Notes: generated by a model from the sequence alone, not told the origin. Counted from the first letter of the stretch, positions 1 through 15,612 are shown. The stretch is 64,000 nucleotides of DNA from JAWVFM01 sp963823245 (GCA_963823245.1 CAWGKQ010000004.1:1-64000), one strand, 5' to 3'. Translations and numbers: made by a program.

Positions 1-9
1 GAGGGAAGC

Positions 10-174
10 TTGGCCCGCGGAGAAGTCCGAATCGCTGTGACGCTCGCCTGCGAGGAGTGCAAGCGGCGCAACTACCAGACCAACAAGTCGCGGCGGAACA
101 CGCCCGACCGGGTGACGCTGCGCAAGTACTGCCGCTGGTGCGGGCGCCACACCTCCCACAAGGAAACGCGCTGA
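10..174 (+). CDS. rpmG: 50S ribosomal protein L33
   Basis: A 54-residue structural protein of the large ribosomal subunit. The TTG at 10 is preceded by GAGGGA at 1-6, a good ribosome binding site. The protein is basic and has two CxxC pairs (CEEC near residue 14 and CRWC near residue 41), so it is the zinc-binding form of L33. It lies just upstream of secE and nusG, the usual actinobacterial order. The promoter is probably outside the window. Family assignment is secure; the TTG start is inferred. Confidence 0.93.
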   Translation: MARGEVRIAVTLACEECKRRNYQTNKSRRNTPDRVTLRKYCRWCGRHTSHKETR

Positions 175-192
175 GCGCACGCCCGGCTGCAG

Positions 193-775
193 ATGGCTAA
201 GACGAGAGCGCAGCGCAAGGCGGAGCAGCGGCGCCGGCAGGCCCAACAGGCGGCCCGCGGGGGCGACGGCGCAGAGACCTCGGAGGCGCAGCACCGCACC
301 CAGGTGCCGGAGACCGCATACGAGATCGAGGCGGAGCTCGCCGAGCAGGGCGCGGACCTCGTCGAGCTAGCCTCCGAGACCGCCGAGGAGGCCGACGCCA
401 AGCGCAGCGCGCCTGAGGCCGCTGCCCCTGCCCCGTCGCGCGCCGACGTCGGCAAGCCCGCGGAGGTCGCGGAGGAGGCCCGCCGACCGGATCTCGCGGC
501 GCGAGCGTAAGCGCGAGGAGCGGGAGAAGGCGCGGCGGGCGAAGGAGTCGGTGGAGCGCCGCCAGCGGTCTCAGGCGGCGGCGCCCGAGCGCCAGCGCGG
601 CCGCGTCATCGGCTTCCTGATCTCGTGCTGGGCGGAGCTCAAGCGCGTGCAGTGGCCGGACCGCGAGACGCTCATCCAGGCCTCGGCGGTGACGATCCTC
701 TTCATCGCGATCGCGGCTGTCTACCTCGGCGCGCTCGACACGATCTTCAACTACCTCGTTCAGCACCTGCTCTGA
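193..775 (+). CDS. secE: Preprotein translocase subunit SecE with long N-terminal extension (one indel)
   Basis: The C-terminal part is classical SecE: a single membrane helix after the WAELKRVQWPDRET motif (about residues 140-153), which clamps SecY in the translocon. The intact reading frame is broken by one extra C in the CCC run near 479-481. Reading across it gives about 193 residues, in which a charged, Ala/Glu-rich region of about 120 residues precedes the SecE domain. Most bacterial SecE proteins are 60-130 residues. It sits between rpmG and nusG, as expected. The frameshift is probably a sequencing error, because secE is essential. Confidence 0.88.
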
Positions 776-792
776 TCAGAGGACCCAAGCTC

Positions 793-1320
793 ATGTTTCG
801 CTGGTACGTCATCAACACCTACTCGGGCCACGAGAACAAGGTCCGCCAGAACCTCGAGCACCGCATCGAGACGATGGGGCAGCGCAACAGGGTGCGCCAG
901 GTGCTGGTGCCGACCGAGCAGGTCTCCGAGCTCAAGGACGGCCAGCGAGTCCAGGTCGAGAAACGGACGATGCCCGGCTACGTCCTCGTCCAGATGGAGA
1001 TGACGGACGACGCGTGGGGCCTCGTGAAGAACACCCCGGGTGTCACCGGCTTCGTCGGCTCCCGCAACAAGCCGGTGCCGCTCTCGCAGCCCGAGGTCGA
1101 TCGCCTGCTCCACCGCGACGCGGACGGGGCCGAGCGCCCGAAGGCGCGGGCCCAGTTCGCCATCGGGGAGACCGTCAAGGTCATCTCGGGGCCCCTGTCC
1201 GACTTCTCGGGCGAGATCGCCGAGATCAACGAGGACGCGGCCAAGCTCAAGGTGCTCGTCTCCATCTTCGGCCGCGAGACGCCGGTCGAGGTGACCTACG
1301 ACCAGGTCAAGAAGCTCTAG
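793..1320 (+). CDS. nusG: Transcription termination/antitermination protein NusG
   Basis: A 175-residue NusG. The N-terminal NGN domain opens with FRWYVINTYSGHE, which contains the usual aromatic contact residues, and has MPGYVLVQMEM in the middle. The C-terminal KOW domain carries the GETVKVISGPLSDFSG motif (about residues 123-138). NusG binds the RNA polymerase clamp and links it to Rho or the ribosome. The start was chosen at the ATG next to the conserved RWYV motif; an upstream in-frame extension overlaps secE and is discarded. It follows secE by 17 nt and precedes rplK. Confidence 0.95.
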   Translation: MFRWYVINTYSGHENKVRQNLEHRIETMGQRNRVRQVLVPTEQVSELKDGQRVQVEKRTMPGYVLVQMEMTDDAWGLVKNTPGVTGFVGSRNKPVPLSQPEVDRLLHRDADGAERPKARAQFAIGETVKVISGPLSDFSGEIAEINEDAAKLKVLVSIFGRETPVEVTYDQVKKL

Positions 1321-1330
1321 CGGCCACCGC

Positions 1331-1336
1331 TAGCCT
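1331..1336 (+). promoter_or_regulatory. Candidate -10 element (TAGCCT) for rplK
   Basis: TAGCCT lies 9 nt before the rplK ATG, with no clear -35 box and no Shine-Dalgarno sequence in the 25-nt nusG-rplK gap. The spacing puts a transcription start at or next to the start codon, so an additional leaderless rplKA transcript is possible. Confidence 0.4.
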
Positions 1337-1345
1337 CCACCAGCC

Positions 1346-1780
1346 ATGGCCAAGAAGGTCCTCACGATGATCAAGCTCCAGATCCCGGCGGGCGCCGCGA
1401 ACCCGGCGCCCCCGGTCGGCCCCGCGCTCGGCCAGCACGGGGTCAACATCATGGAGTTCTGCAAGGCGTTCAACGCCCAGACCCAGCAGGACGCCGGCAC
1501 GATCATCCCGGTCGAGATCACGGTCTTCGAGGACCGCTCGTTCACCTTCATCACCAAGACGCCGCCGGCCGCGGTCCTGATCCGCGAGGCGCTCGGCATC
1601 GAGAAGGGCTCGGGCGAGCCGAACCGCGAGAAGGTCGGCCGCCTCACCGCCGGCCAGTGCCGCCAGATCGCCGAGCGCAAGATGCCCGACCTGAACGCGA
1701 ACGACCTCGACGCGGCCTCACGGATCATCGCCGGGACCGCCCGCTCGATGGGCGTCGAGGTCGAGGGGCAGGAGGTCTGA
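1346..1780 (+). CDS. rplK: 50S ribosomal protein L11
   Basis: A 144-residue L11, the GTPase-centre protein that binds 23S rRNA and is needed for stringent-response sensing. It contains the conserved IPAGAANPAPPVGPALGQHG stretch (about residues 13-32), with the proline-rich segment that thiopeptides contact, and a C-terminal RNA-binding domain ending SMGVEVEG. The stop overlaps the rplA start by one base (TGATG), which indicates translational coupling. Confidence 0.97.
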   Translation: MAKKVLTMIKLQIPAGAANPAPPVGPALGQHGVNIMEFCKAFNAQTQQDAGTIIPVEITVFEDRSFTFITKTPPAAVLIREALGIEKGSGEPNREKVGRLTAGQCRQIAERKMPDLNANDLDAASRIIAGTARSMGVEVEGQEV

Positions 1781-2529
1781 TGGCCCACGGCAAGCGCTAC
1801 CGCAACGCCTACGAGGCCATCGACCGCGACCACCGCTACCCGCCTGCGGAGGCCGTCGCCCTCGTGAAGGAGACCGCGGGCGCGAAGTTCGACGAAACGG
1901 TCGAGCTTCATTTCAAGCTGGGCGTCAACGTCCGCCACGCCGAGGAGCAGCTTCGCGGGACCCTCGCGCTTCCAAACGGCCTCGGGAAGGACGTGACGGT
2001 CGCCGTCTTCGCCGATGGCGACGCCGCACGCGCCGCCACGGACGCCGGCGCCGCTCATGTCGGGGGCGAGGACCTGGCGAAGCGGATCGAGGAGGGGTTC
2101 GACGACTTCGACGTCGTGATCGCAACGCCCAGCCTCATGGGCCCGGTGGTCTCGAAGCTCGGGCGCATCCTCGGGCCGGCGGGGAAGATGCCGAACCCCA
2201 AGGTCGGGACGGTCACGGACGATGTCGCCAAGGCCGTCGAGGAGGCGAAGACCGGGAAGGTCGAGTACCGGACCGACCGCCAGGGCAACGTGCACCTGGC
2301 GATCGGGAAGACGAGCTTCGAGCCGCGGGCTCTGCTCGAGAACTACGCCGCTGTCGTCGAGGAGATCGTGCGGGCCAAGCCCGCGGCGGCCAAGGGCCGC
2401 TTCCTCGAGTCGATCACCCTGACGGCGACGATGGGCCCCGGGATCCGGGTCGACGGCTCGAAGACGACTGAGCGGGACATCCTCGCCGACGGCCTTCCCG
2501 CCGAGGCGGGGGAGCCCGCGCCGGTCTAG
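1780..2529 (+). CDS. rplA: 50S ribosomal protein L1
   Basis: A 249-residue L1, the stalk protein that moves E-site tRNA and often represses its own operon. The family hallmark LGPAGKMPNPKVGTVT is near residues 129-144, and GNVHLAIGK follows. The start at 1780 shares its A with the rplK stop codon; longer in-frame starts inside rplK are rejected. The C-terminal tail is short and slightly acidic. No frame problems are visible. Confidence 0.97.
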   Translation: MAHGKRYRNAYEAIDRDHRYPPAEAVALVKETAGAKFDETVELHFKLGVNVRHAEEQLRGTLALPNGLGKDVTVAVFADGDAARAATDAGAAHVGGEDLAKRIEEGFDDFDVVIATPSLMGPVVSKLGRILGPAGKMPNPKVGTVTDDVAKAVEEAKTGKVEYRTDRQGNVHLAIGKTSFEPRALLENYAAVVEEIVRAKPAAAKGRFLESITLTATMGPGIRVDGSKTTERDILADGLPAEAGEPAPV

Positions 2530-2543
2530 GAGGCGGCCTCCGC

Positions 2544-2549
2544 TACCAT
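2544..2549 (+). promoter_or_regulatory. Candidate -10 element (TACCAT) for the rplJL transcript
   Basis: TACCAT is placed so that transcription would begin around 2556, at the 5' edge of the L10 leader structure. No convincing -35 hexamer is visible, as for most candidate promoters in this window. Confidence 0.4.
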
Positions 2550-2556
2550 CGCGCTC

Positions 2557-2672
2557 CGACAAACCTTCGCCTGCCGAAGACCGCTGGCCGGGAACTCGTA
2601 AGTCCAGCGCAGGTGGTGCCCGGAGACCGTTCCCCGAGCCCGCCCGTGCCTTCGGCCCCAGGCGGGTTTTTT
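2557..2672 (+). promoter_or_regulatory. Ribosomal protein L10 leader with terminator-like hairpin
   Basis: The untranslated region before rplJ contains the L10-leader signature: a CCGAAGACCGCTGG arm near 2574 and its CCAGCGCAGGTGG partner near 2604. In this family the RNA binds the L10-L12 complex and gives feedback control. It is followed by a GC-rich stem (2639-2644 with 2661-2666) and six T residues (2667-2672), which looks like an intrinsic terminator or attenuator. The rplJ ATG begins one base after the T-run, so the stem would also cover the ribosome binding region. The leader match comes from remembered motif structure, not a covariance search. Confidence 0.75.
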
Positions 2673-2673
2673 C

Positions 2674-3366
2674 ATGGACAAGGAACAGAAAGCAGCCGTA
2701 ATCGAGGAGATCGCGTCCGACCTGTCGGAGGCGCAGGCGATCTTCGCCATCGACTACCGCGGCATCAGCGTTCCCGAGGCGGCCGAGCTGCGCGGGAAGC
2801 TCGGCGAGGCGGATGCGACCTTCAAGATCGTCAAGAACCGCCTCGCCAAGCGGGCGGCCGAGAAGGCCGGCCAGGACGGCCTCGACCCGTTGCTCGAAGG
2901 GCCGACCGCACTCACCTACGTCGCCGGCGACCCGGTCGTCGCGGCGAAGGCCATCTCCACCTTCTCCCGCGAGCACGACGGTTCTCACCTACAAGGGCGG
3001 GTTCATGGACGGCGCCGCGCTCGACGCCGACGGGTTCATGGCCATCGCCCGCCTCCCGGGCCTCGACGTTCTGCACGGCCAGCTCGTCGGGTTGGCGGCG
3101 AGCCCGCTCACGGGGCTCGTTCGCGGCCTCGGCTCGCTGATGTCGGGGCTCGCGGTGGCGCTCGGGCAGGTCGCCGAGAAGGGGCTCGTGGGCGGCGAAG
3201 AGGCTCCGGCCCCGGCCGAGGAGGCGGCGGAGCCGGAGCCCGAGGCCGAGCAGGCGGCGGAGCCCGAGGCCGAAGCTGAGCCAAGGCCGAAGCCGAGGCC
3301 GAAGCGCAAGAGGCTGGCGAGGAAGAGGAGCAGCCGACCGAGCCGGCGGAGCCCGGAGCCGAATGA
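2674..3366 (+). CDS. rplJ: 50S ribosomal protein L10 with acidic C-terminal tail (two compensating indels)
   Basis: L10 is the base of the L7/L12 stalk. The N-terminal domain is clear: MDKEQKAAVIEEI at the start, then FAIDYRGISV and FKIVKNRLAK. An extra G at about 2980 and a missing base near 3281 cancel out. Correcting both gives about 230 residues ending at the TGA at 3364. The L10 fold ends near residue 170; the rest is an Ala/Glu/Pro-rich acidic tail. The usual family length is 165-185 residues. Both shifts are likely sequence errors, because the corrected frame is long and coherent. Confidence 0.88.
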
Positions 3367-3412
3367 CGTTTGGGGATTCACCCGGGCTATGGCACGGACA
3401 AATCACCAAACG
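3367..3412 (+). repeat. Inverted repeat between rplJ and rplL
   Basis: CGTTTGG (3367-3373) and CCAAACG (3406-3412) form a perfect 7-bp inverted repeat starting right at the rplJ stop codon. It may act as a processing or partial-termination hairpin that sets the excess of L12 over L10. There is no T-run. The rest of the rplJ-rplL gap is A-rich leader. Confidence 0.4.
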
Positions 3413-3474
3413 CCTCGCCCGCCTCCCCCTAAGTGCAAATTTGAAGAACCAAGAACGAAACGAGGACTGACCAG

Positions 3475-3867
3475 ATGGCTACAAAGGTTTCAACCGAGGA
3501 CTGGATCGAGGAGCTCAAGGGCATCTCCGTGCTCGAGCTGTCCGAGCGCATCAAGGCGCTCGAGGAGGAGTTCGGCGTCTCCGCGACGGCCGTGGCGGCG
3601 GCTGCCCCGGCGGCTGGCGGCGCGGCGGGCGCCGATGGCGCTGCCGAGGAGGAGTCGAGCACCGTCGACGTGCACCTCATCGGTGTCGGCGACAAGAAGA
3701 TTCAGGTGATCAAGGCCGTTCGCGGCGCCTCCGGCCTCGGCCTCAAGGAGGCCAAGGCCCTCGTCGACTCGCACCCCACCGCCATCAAGGAGGGGCTCGA
3801 CCGCGAGGAGGCCGAGCAGCTCAAGGCCCAGCTCGAAGAGGCCGGCGGCGAGGTCGAGCTAAAATAG
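3475..3867 (+). CDS. rplL: 50S ribosomal protein L7/L12
   Basis: A 130-residue stalk protein that recruits translational GTPases. The N-terminal dimerisation helices (WIEELKGISVLELSERIKAL) are followed by an Ala/Gly-rich hinge (about residues 40-58). The C-terminal domain contains KIQVIKAVRGASGLGLKEAK, the factor-binding surface. The start ATG follows an A-rich spacer with a GAGGA-type ribosome binding site. Confidence 0.97.
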   Translation: MATKVSTEDWIEELKGISVLELSERIKALEEEFGVSATAVAAAAPAAGGAAGADGAAEEESSTVDVHLIGVGDKKIQVIKAVRGASGLGLKEAKALVDSHPTAIKEGLDREEAEQLKAQLEEAGGEVELK

Positions 3868-3922
3868 CGTCAGCTGGAGTTCGAGCAGCACACGGGTCCG
3901 GCGCGGCGCATGTGCGCCACGC

Positions 3923-3951
3923 TTGACTTACGCAGGGGCGGTGTGTTAATC
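3923..3951 (+). promoter_or_regulatory. Candidate sigma-70-type promoter for rpoBC
   Basis: TTGACT (3923-3928) and TTAATC (3946-3951) are separated by 17 bp in the 166-bp gap between rplL and rpoB. This is one of only three places in the window where a -35 box is recognisable. It would give rpoBC a promoter separate from the L10 operon, with a leader of about 75 nt. Confidence 0.5.
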
Positions 3952-4033
3952 TGTGCGGTCGCGCGCCGTTGGCCCCTTTTGCCCGATCTCTCGCGCTAGT
4001 TCGCCCTGTTCGTCCATCTGAGGAGTCGCCCAG

Positions 4034-11631
<7,598 letters not shown>

Positions 11632-11989
11632 CTCACGGCGGACCACGCGCTTCTCTACGACGCGGACTGCGGCTTCTGCCGCTGGTCGCTTCACGTGATC
11701 CTTCGCTGGGATCGCCATCGACCGCCTCCGGCCGGTCGAGATCCAGGGCGACGAGGGGGAGAGGCTCCTGGCCGGGATGCCCGAGTCAGAGCGCCTGGCT
11801 TCTTGGCATCTCGTGGGGCCCGATGGGCAGGTCAGGTCGGGCGGCGCGGCCGCGGCACCGTTGGCCCGCCTGCTCCCGGGCGGCCGGCCACTCGCCGCCC
11901 TGTTCGAGGCGTTCCCACGCGCGACCGACCGCGCCTACCGCTGGGTGGCCGACCACCGCGGGGCGTTCGGAAAGGTCTTCTCCCGCTAG
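11632..11989 (+). CDS. DCC-family (DUF393) thiol-disulfide oxidoreductase-like protein (frameshifted, no clear start)
   Basis: The LYDADCGFCRWS motif directly after the rpoC stop is the signature of the DCC family, named for its DxxCxxC active-site-like motif. The frame breaks near 11710 and continues one base off as IAIDRLRPVEIQGDEGERLL to a TAG at 11987. No start codon exists between the rpoC stop and the motif in this frame, so the true start is probably hidden by another indel in the GAGTAGCTCACG stretch. The function of the family is poorly known. Total length would be about 115 residues, normal for the family. Confidence 0.6.
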
Positions 11990-12312
11990 GCCCGCTCAGA
12001 CTCGGCCGCCCCGCGCGCATGCGCCAGGCCGGCGCGCGCCGGGGCCGGCGGCGTGAGCACGCGGGTGCGCCCGCCGGGCGGGCAGTCGGGGAGGGGGAGC
12101 GCGTCGGGCGCGTGAGGGCCGCGCCGAGGGCTTCGCGGGCCGTTCGGCTCGCGGCGCCAGCGGCGGAAGCCGTGGCTGCCGCCGGACTCGTCGGCCGGCG
12201 CCTCCTCGATCTCCGGCGTCGCCTTGACGGCCCACCAGACCGTGTACAGGAGGAAGCCGACGGGGATCTTCAGCACGACGGCCAGGAAGATGATCGGCCA
12301 AACGCCGTGCAT
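11986..12312 (-). CDS. Small single-pass membrane protein, function unknown
   Basis: A 108-residue protein beginning MHGVWPIIFLAVVLKIPV. One hydrophobic helix (about residues 4-28) ends in WWAVKATPEIEEAP, followed by a long Pro/Arg-rich soluble tail that may be disordered. Its 3' end overlaps the convergent DCC-family gene by 4 bp. It lies directly downstream of the HAD gene on the same strand and may be cotranscribed with it. I recognise the pattern from actinobacterial hypothetical proteins but can assign no function. Confidence 0.55.
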   Translation of the reverse strand: MHGVWPIIFLAVVLKIPVGFLLYTVWWAVKATPEIEEAPADESGGSHGFRRWRREPNGPRSPRRGPHAPDALPLPDCPPGGRTRVLTPPAPARAGLAHARGAAESERA

Positions 12313-12352
12313 CAGCGTCTCTTCCTTCCGCGCCCGGACACCGTCACTCGCC

Positions 12353-12853
12353 TCACGGCTGAGTGTAACCCGCGTCCACCCATCGAAGCAGCGGCGTCCG
12401 TGAGCTCCTCGGTGAGCCCCGTGAACGGCTCGGTCGGGACCAGCAGCGTCGGCGCCGAACGGGATGCCGCCCAGGAGTGGCAGGACTCGTCCAGGCAGTC
12501 GTCGATCCAGGCGAGCGGCCGATCGCGCGGCGTAGTCGGTCGATCGGCTCGACCTTCCAATGGGCGGAGCCGAAGCGGGCCTTGCCGTCGAAGGTGAGGT
12601 AGGGAAGGTCGCCGTCGAGCCCGAGGAGCTGTGGCAGCCGCTCGTTCGCGCGGTCCTCCCAGCCGGTCGCCCAGACCACCTCGTAGCGCTCGGCGAGTCG
12701 CTTGATGCGACCACCCACGTCGTCGGAGATGCAGTGCGCGATCCCGTTGATGAGGTGAAAGCGGCCGGGGGCGTCGCCCGGCGGGCCCTCGAAGCCGAAG
12801 AGGCTGATGACTCCGTCGACGTCGAGGGCGAGGATCGGGCGCTCGTCGCTCAT
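12353..12853 (-). CDS. HAD-superfamily-like hydrolase (two compensating indels)
   Basis: The N-terminus, ALDVDGVISLFG, holds the DxDG-type nucleophile motif of HAD phosphatases, and VVWATGWEDRAN follows as motif-II-like sequence. The frame breaks near 12525, continues as PLAWIDDCLDESCHSW (the acidic WIDDD-type motif), then returns to the first frame near 12385 to end LLRWVDAGYTQP. The corrected length is about 166 residues. It is divergent from rpsL and has a leaderless-type -10 before it. Substrate unknown. Confidence 0.65.
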   Translation of the reverse strand: MSDERPILALDVDGVISLFGFEGPPGDAPGRFHLINGIAHCISDDVGGRIKRLAERYEVVWATGWEDRANERLPQLLGLDGDLPYLTFDGKARFGSAHWKVEPIDRLRRAIGRSPGSTTAWTSPATPGRHPVRRRRCWSRPSRSRGSPRSSRTPLLRWVDAGYTQP

Positions 12854-12861
12854 GGCGACTG

Positions 12862-12867
12862 AATGTA
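12862..12867 (-). promoter_or_regulatory. Candidate -10 element (TACATT) for the HAD gene
   Basis: On the minus strand TACATT lies 8 nt before the ATG at 12853, the leaderless spacing. It is back-to-back with the rpsL -10 at 12889. Confidence 0.4.
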
Positions 12868-12888
12868 GTAGCCCAGGCAACCCCTCGC

Positions 12889-12894
12889 TACACT
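12889..12894 (+). promoter_or_regulatory. Candidate -10 element (TACACT) for rpsL
   Basis: TACACT lies 8 nt before the rpsL GTG, with no Shine-Dalgarno sequence between. This suggests a leaderless rpsL-rpsG transcript. Confidence 0.45.
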
Positions 12895-12902
12895 GCTCCG
12901 CC

Positions 12903-13295
12903 GTGCCGAGCACCAACCAGCTGATCAGAAAAGGCCGCAGGCGACCCCTGAAGAAGGTCACCACCCCTGGCCTCAAGTCCGGCTCGGGCGCGAAGAAGCG
13001 CGTCGCGGCGCCACAGCGACGCGGCGTGTGCACCCGCGTCGCCACGGTGACGCCGAAGAAGCCGAACTCGGCGCTGCGCAAGATCGCCCGCGTCCGGCTG
13101 ACCAACGGCATGGAGGTCACGTCCTACATCCCCGGCGAGGGGCACAACCTTCAGGAGCACTCGGTCGTCCTCATCCGCGGCGGTCGCGTCAAGGACCTTC
13201 CGGGCGTCCGGTACAAGGTCGTGCGCGGCACCCTCGACGCCTCGGGCGTCTCCGACCGTAAGCAGTCGCGGTCGCGCTACGGCGTCAAGAAGTAA
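12903..13295 (+). CDS. rpsL: 30S ribosomal protein S12
   Basis: A 130-residue S12, the decoding-centre protein. PSTNQLIRKGR starts the chain. The streptomycin loops TPKKPNSALRK and GGRVKDLPGVRY are wild type, with Lys at both classical resistance positions. The GTG start gives the canonical N-terminus. The stop overlaps the rpsG ATG by one base. Unlike most genomes, rpsL is here separated from rpoC by three accessory genes. Confidence 0.97.
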   Translation: MPSTNQLIRKGRRRPLKKVTTPGLKSGSGAKKRVAAPQRRGVCTRVATVTPKKPNSALRKIARVRLTNGMEVTSYIPGEGHNLQEHSVVLIRGGRVKDLPGVRYKVVRGTLDASGVSDRKQSRSRYGVKK

Positions 13296-13766
13296 TGCCT
13301 CGCCGCGCCCGCGCAGCCATCCGCGCCAGTCGAGCCCGACTCGCAGCATCGCAGCCGGCTCGTCCAGCAGGTCATCAACAAGGTGATGACCGCGGGCAAG
13401 AAGTCCCTCGCCGAGCGGATCGTCTACGACGCGCTCGCCATCGTCGGCGAGCGCACCAACCGCGAGCCGGTGGAGGTCCTCGAGGAGGCGATCAAGGAGC
13501 TGACCCCGTCGCTCGAGGTGCGCTCGCGCCGCGTCGGCGGGGCGACCTATCAGGTCCCCGTCGAGGTGCCCGCGCGGCGCGCCCGCACGCTCGCCGTCCG
13601 CTGGCTGGTGCAGTTCGCACGCGCGCGCCGCGAGAAGTCGATGGCCGACCGCCTCGCGCGCGAGATCCTCGACGCCACCCAGCAGCAGGGCGGCGCCTGG
13701 AAGCGGAAGGACGACATCTTCCGCATGGCCCAGGCCAACAAGGCCTTCGCCCACTACCGCTGGTAG
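13295..13766 (+). CDS. rpsG: 30S ribosomal protein S7 (one indel)
   Basis: A primary 16S rRNA-binding protein of the small-subunit head. One extra G near 13327 shifts the frame after MPRRARAAIR. Removing it gives the usual continuation through SRLVQQVINKVMTAGKKSLAE and a 156-residue protein, exactly the normal length, ending AFAHYRW. The ATG overlaps the rpsL stop (TAATG). An apparent 380-residue frame from the same ATG is an artefact of the shift. Confidence 0.93.
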
Positions 13767-13869
13767 GCTCGCCGCCCGACCGGCGCCGAGCGGCGCTTGG
13801 GGAGTCGTCGCCGCGCTGCGCTCGGCGTTCGCCGCCGCGCGATCGGCGCCAACGGCGCTCCCCCAGTGC

Positions 13870-14553
13870 CTATCCGCATTGGCGTCTCTCGGGCGCCGCG
13901 CGCCCGCCGGCTCGGTTTGCGCTCGCCGCGCTCGGCCTTTGCGCTGATCCGGCCGCGGGCTCGCTCGGCTGCCTCCGGCCCGTTCGCCGGCCGCAGCAGC
14001 TCCGCGCCTTCGGCGCGTCGCCCGACGGCGGCGTGCCCGAACCCACCAGCCAGCGCGGGCGGAGCGAGTGGAGCTGCTTGGGCGTCAGCGTCGCCAGGGC
14101 GATGCCCGAGACCGACAGGGCTACCGACCCGATCAGCTCGAGCCAGAAGCCGCCCTGCGGCACGGCCTTCGCGGTGGCGAAGCTGAGCGCGCCTCCCGCG
14201 TCGCAGCTCGAGGCGACGCTGCCCTGGTTGTTCGCGTGCGGGAGGTCGATGAGGAAGAACAGGAAGAGCGAGATCACCCCGGCGACGGCCGTCGCCCTTG
14301 CCGCTGGCCGGGAGCCCGCAACGACCGCCGCGATCGTGGTGAAGCCCGCGAAGATCGCCAGCAGGAGCTGCGCGAAGTGGTGGCGGTCGAGACCGTCCTG
14401 CACGCAGAGCGGCGCGTTGCCTGCCGCCGTCAGCTGAAAGGTGGTCGCGAGCTCGGAGGCGCCGAGCACGACCGCCGCAGCCAGGCAGGCGAACGGCAGC
14501 AGCCGCTCGGGGCGCCCGAGGGTCGAGCGCGCGGACCTTTGCTCTGGGCTCAC
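13870..14553 (-). CDS. Four-helix membrane protein, function unknown
   Basis: Starting at the GTG at 14553 (SPEQRSARSTLGRPERLLPF), this frame encodes about 227 residues with four hydrophobic segments, including LLAIFAGFTTIAAVVAG, GVISLFLFFLIDLPHANNQG and LELIGSVALSVSGIALATL. A charged, low-complexity tail follows. It is an uncharacterised membrane protein and could instead be the C-terminal half of a longer protein beginning at 15445, because no stop in this frame separates them. Its position between rpsG and fusA, on the opposite strand, is unusual. Confidence 0.55.
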   Translation of the reverse strand: MSPEQRSARSTLGRPERLLPFACLAAAVVLGASELATTFQLTAAGNAPLCVQDGLDRHHFAQLLLAIFAGFTTIAAVVAGSRPAARATAVAGVISLFLFFLIDLPHANNQGSVASSCDAGGALSFATAKAVPQGGFWLELIGSVALSVSGIALATLTPKQLHSLRPRWLVGSGTPPSGDAPKARSCCGRRTGRRQPSEPAAGSAQRPSAASANRAGGRAAPERRQCG

Positions 14554-14609
14554 CCGCTCGCCTTCCTCGGCGTGCCGGGGCCAAGCGGCTTGCGCTTCGC
14601 GCGCCCGGC

Positions 14610-15445
14610 TCAGCCGAGCGCGAGCGCCGGCGCCGGGGTGCTCCGCGCCGTCGCCGTGAACGCTCCGCGCGCGCGGCCGGGGCGTAGAGCGTGAGCAGCA
14701 CGCCCGAGAGCGCGAGAACGGCTCCCGCCGCGATCTCGGCGCCGAACCCATCGCGCAGGACCGCGCGGGCGCCCTCGTAGGCGATGCCCGCCTGGCCCGT
14801 ATCGAGGCCGTGCGGCGCGTCGACGGCGATCGAGATCACCACGACGGCCGCCCCGAGAGGGACCAGCAGCCGGCGCCAGACGCCTGCCACGCCCCGCAGC
14901 CACAGCAGAGGATGATCGCGAAGGCGACGGCGGCGATCACGATCAGCCAGAGGCCGTGCGCCGATCGGGGGTCGGCCGGGTCCACCGCCGGAGGCGGCGC
15001 GACGGCCGTGACGCCGTGGTAATCGGGCGCGCCGATCTCGACGGCGCGGTAGTCGACGAACTGCGACGCCGCGAGAGCCCCGACGGCGAAAAGGCCCACG
15101 ACGACCGCCGTGCGGGCCGGGGTGACCACGCGCGCAGCGGCGGCGAGGAAGCGGCGTCCGGTTCGCGCGACCGCGCCCATCACGGGCCAGTGCGGCTCGC
15201 CAGGCCGCGAGCACGCCGGCGCCGGCGAGCGCCGCGATCCTCAGCCAGAGGCCGATCGGAATCCGGATCACCTCCACGACGATCGCCCCGACGTCGTATG
15301 CGACCTTGAGCGGCGCCCTCACGACCGACTGGCGCGAGACGCTTCGCCGGCGCTTCTCGGGTCGGCGGGGCACCCGCTTCGGGGACTTCTCGCGGTCGCC
15401 GGAGGGGCGCGGCCGCGCCCGTCTACTGCGCTTCCTCAGCGGCAT
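14610..15445 (-). CDS. Multi-pass membrane protein, function unknown (several indels)
   Basis: Membrane-protein sequence is spread over two reading frames that alternate. A basic N-terminus and first helix (PIGLWLRIAALAGAGVLAAW) run from 15445 to about 15190. TAVVVGLFAVGALAASQFVDY and LIVIAAVAFAIILCCGCG follow in a second frame to about 14890. Then LLVPLGAAVVVISIAVDAP and AAGAVLALSGVLLTLYAP return to the first frame. At least two indels are needed, and a third if it joins the downstream four-helix protein. The 3' end at 14610 is the first stop reachable and is uncertain. No function can be assigned. Confidence 0.45.
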
Positions 15446-15473
15446 TCGGCCCCCGGGGAGGCCAGGGGGCCTT

Positions 15474-15482
15474 TGCTATAGT
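15474..15482 (+). promoter_or_regulatory. Candidate extended -10 promoter (TGCTATAGT) for fusA
   Basis: An extended -10 (TGC followed by TATAGT at 15477-15482) sits about 195 bp upstream of fusA. It would produce a long 5' leader containing the hairpin at 15592. The 232-bp intergenic region also has to hold the divergent membrane gene promoter; I see no clear -10 for it. Confidence 0.4.
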
Positions 15483-15591
15483 CATCGGTCGCTCGCGCAC
15501 CGGGACCAACCGGCGGGCGAGCGGTAGTCCATCCCATGGAGAGCCGCACGATATAGGCGATTTCGGGCTGAGTAAGGCGGTGTTGTGCTCG

Positions 15592-15612
15592 GGCCCGTGT
15601 CGGGCCTTTTTT
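15592..15612 (+). terminator. Intrinsic terminator or attenuator in the fusA leader
   Basis: GGCCCG, a TGT loop, CGGGCC, then six T residues: a compact perfect 6-bp stem with a U-run, 65 bp before the fusA ATG. Nothing convergent needs terminating on this strand, so an attenuator within the fusA leader is the likelier role. Confidence 0.6.

Noticed and set aside
13754..15445. One 563-residue Arg-rich protein on the minus strand
   Set aside because: Long stretches are Arg/Pro-rich out-of-frame sequence. Hydrophobic helices appear only when switching frames, so frameshifted membrane gene(s) are the better reading.
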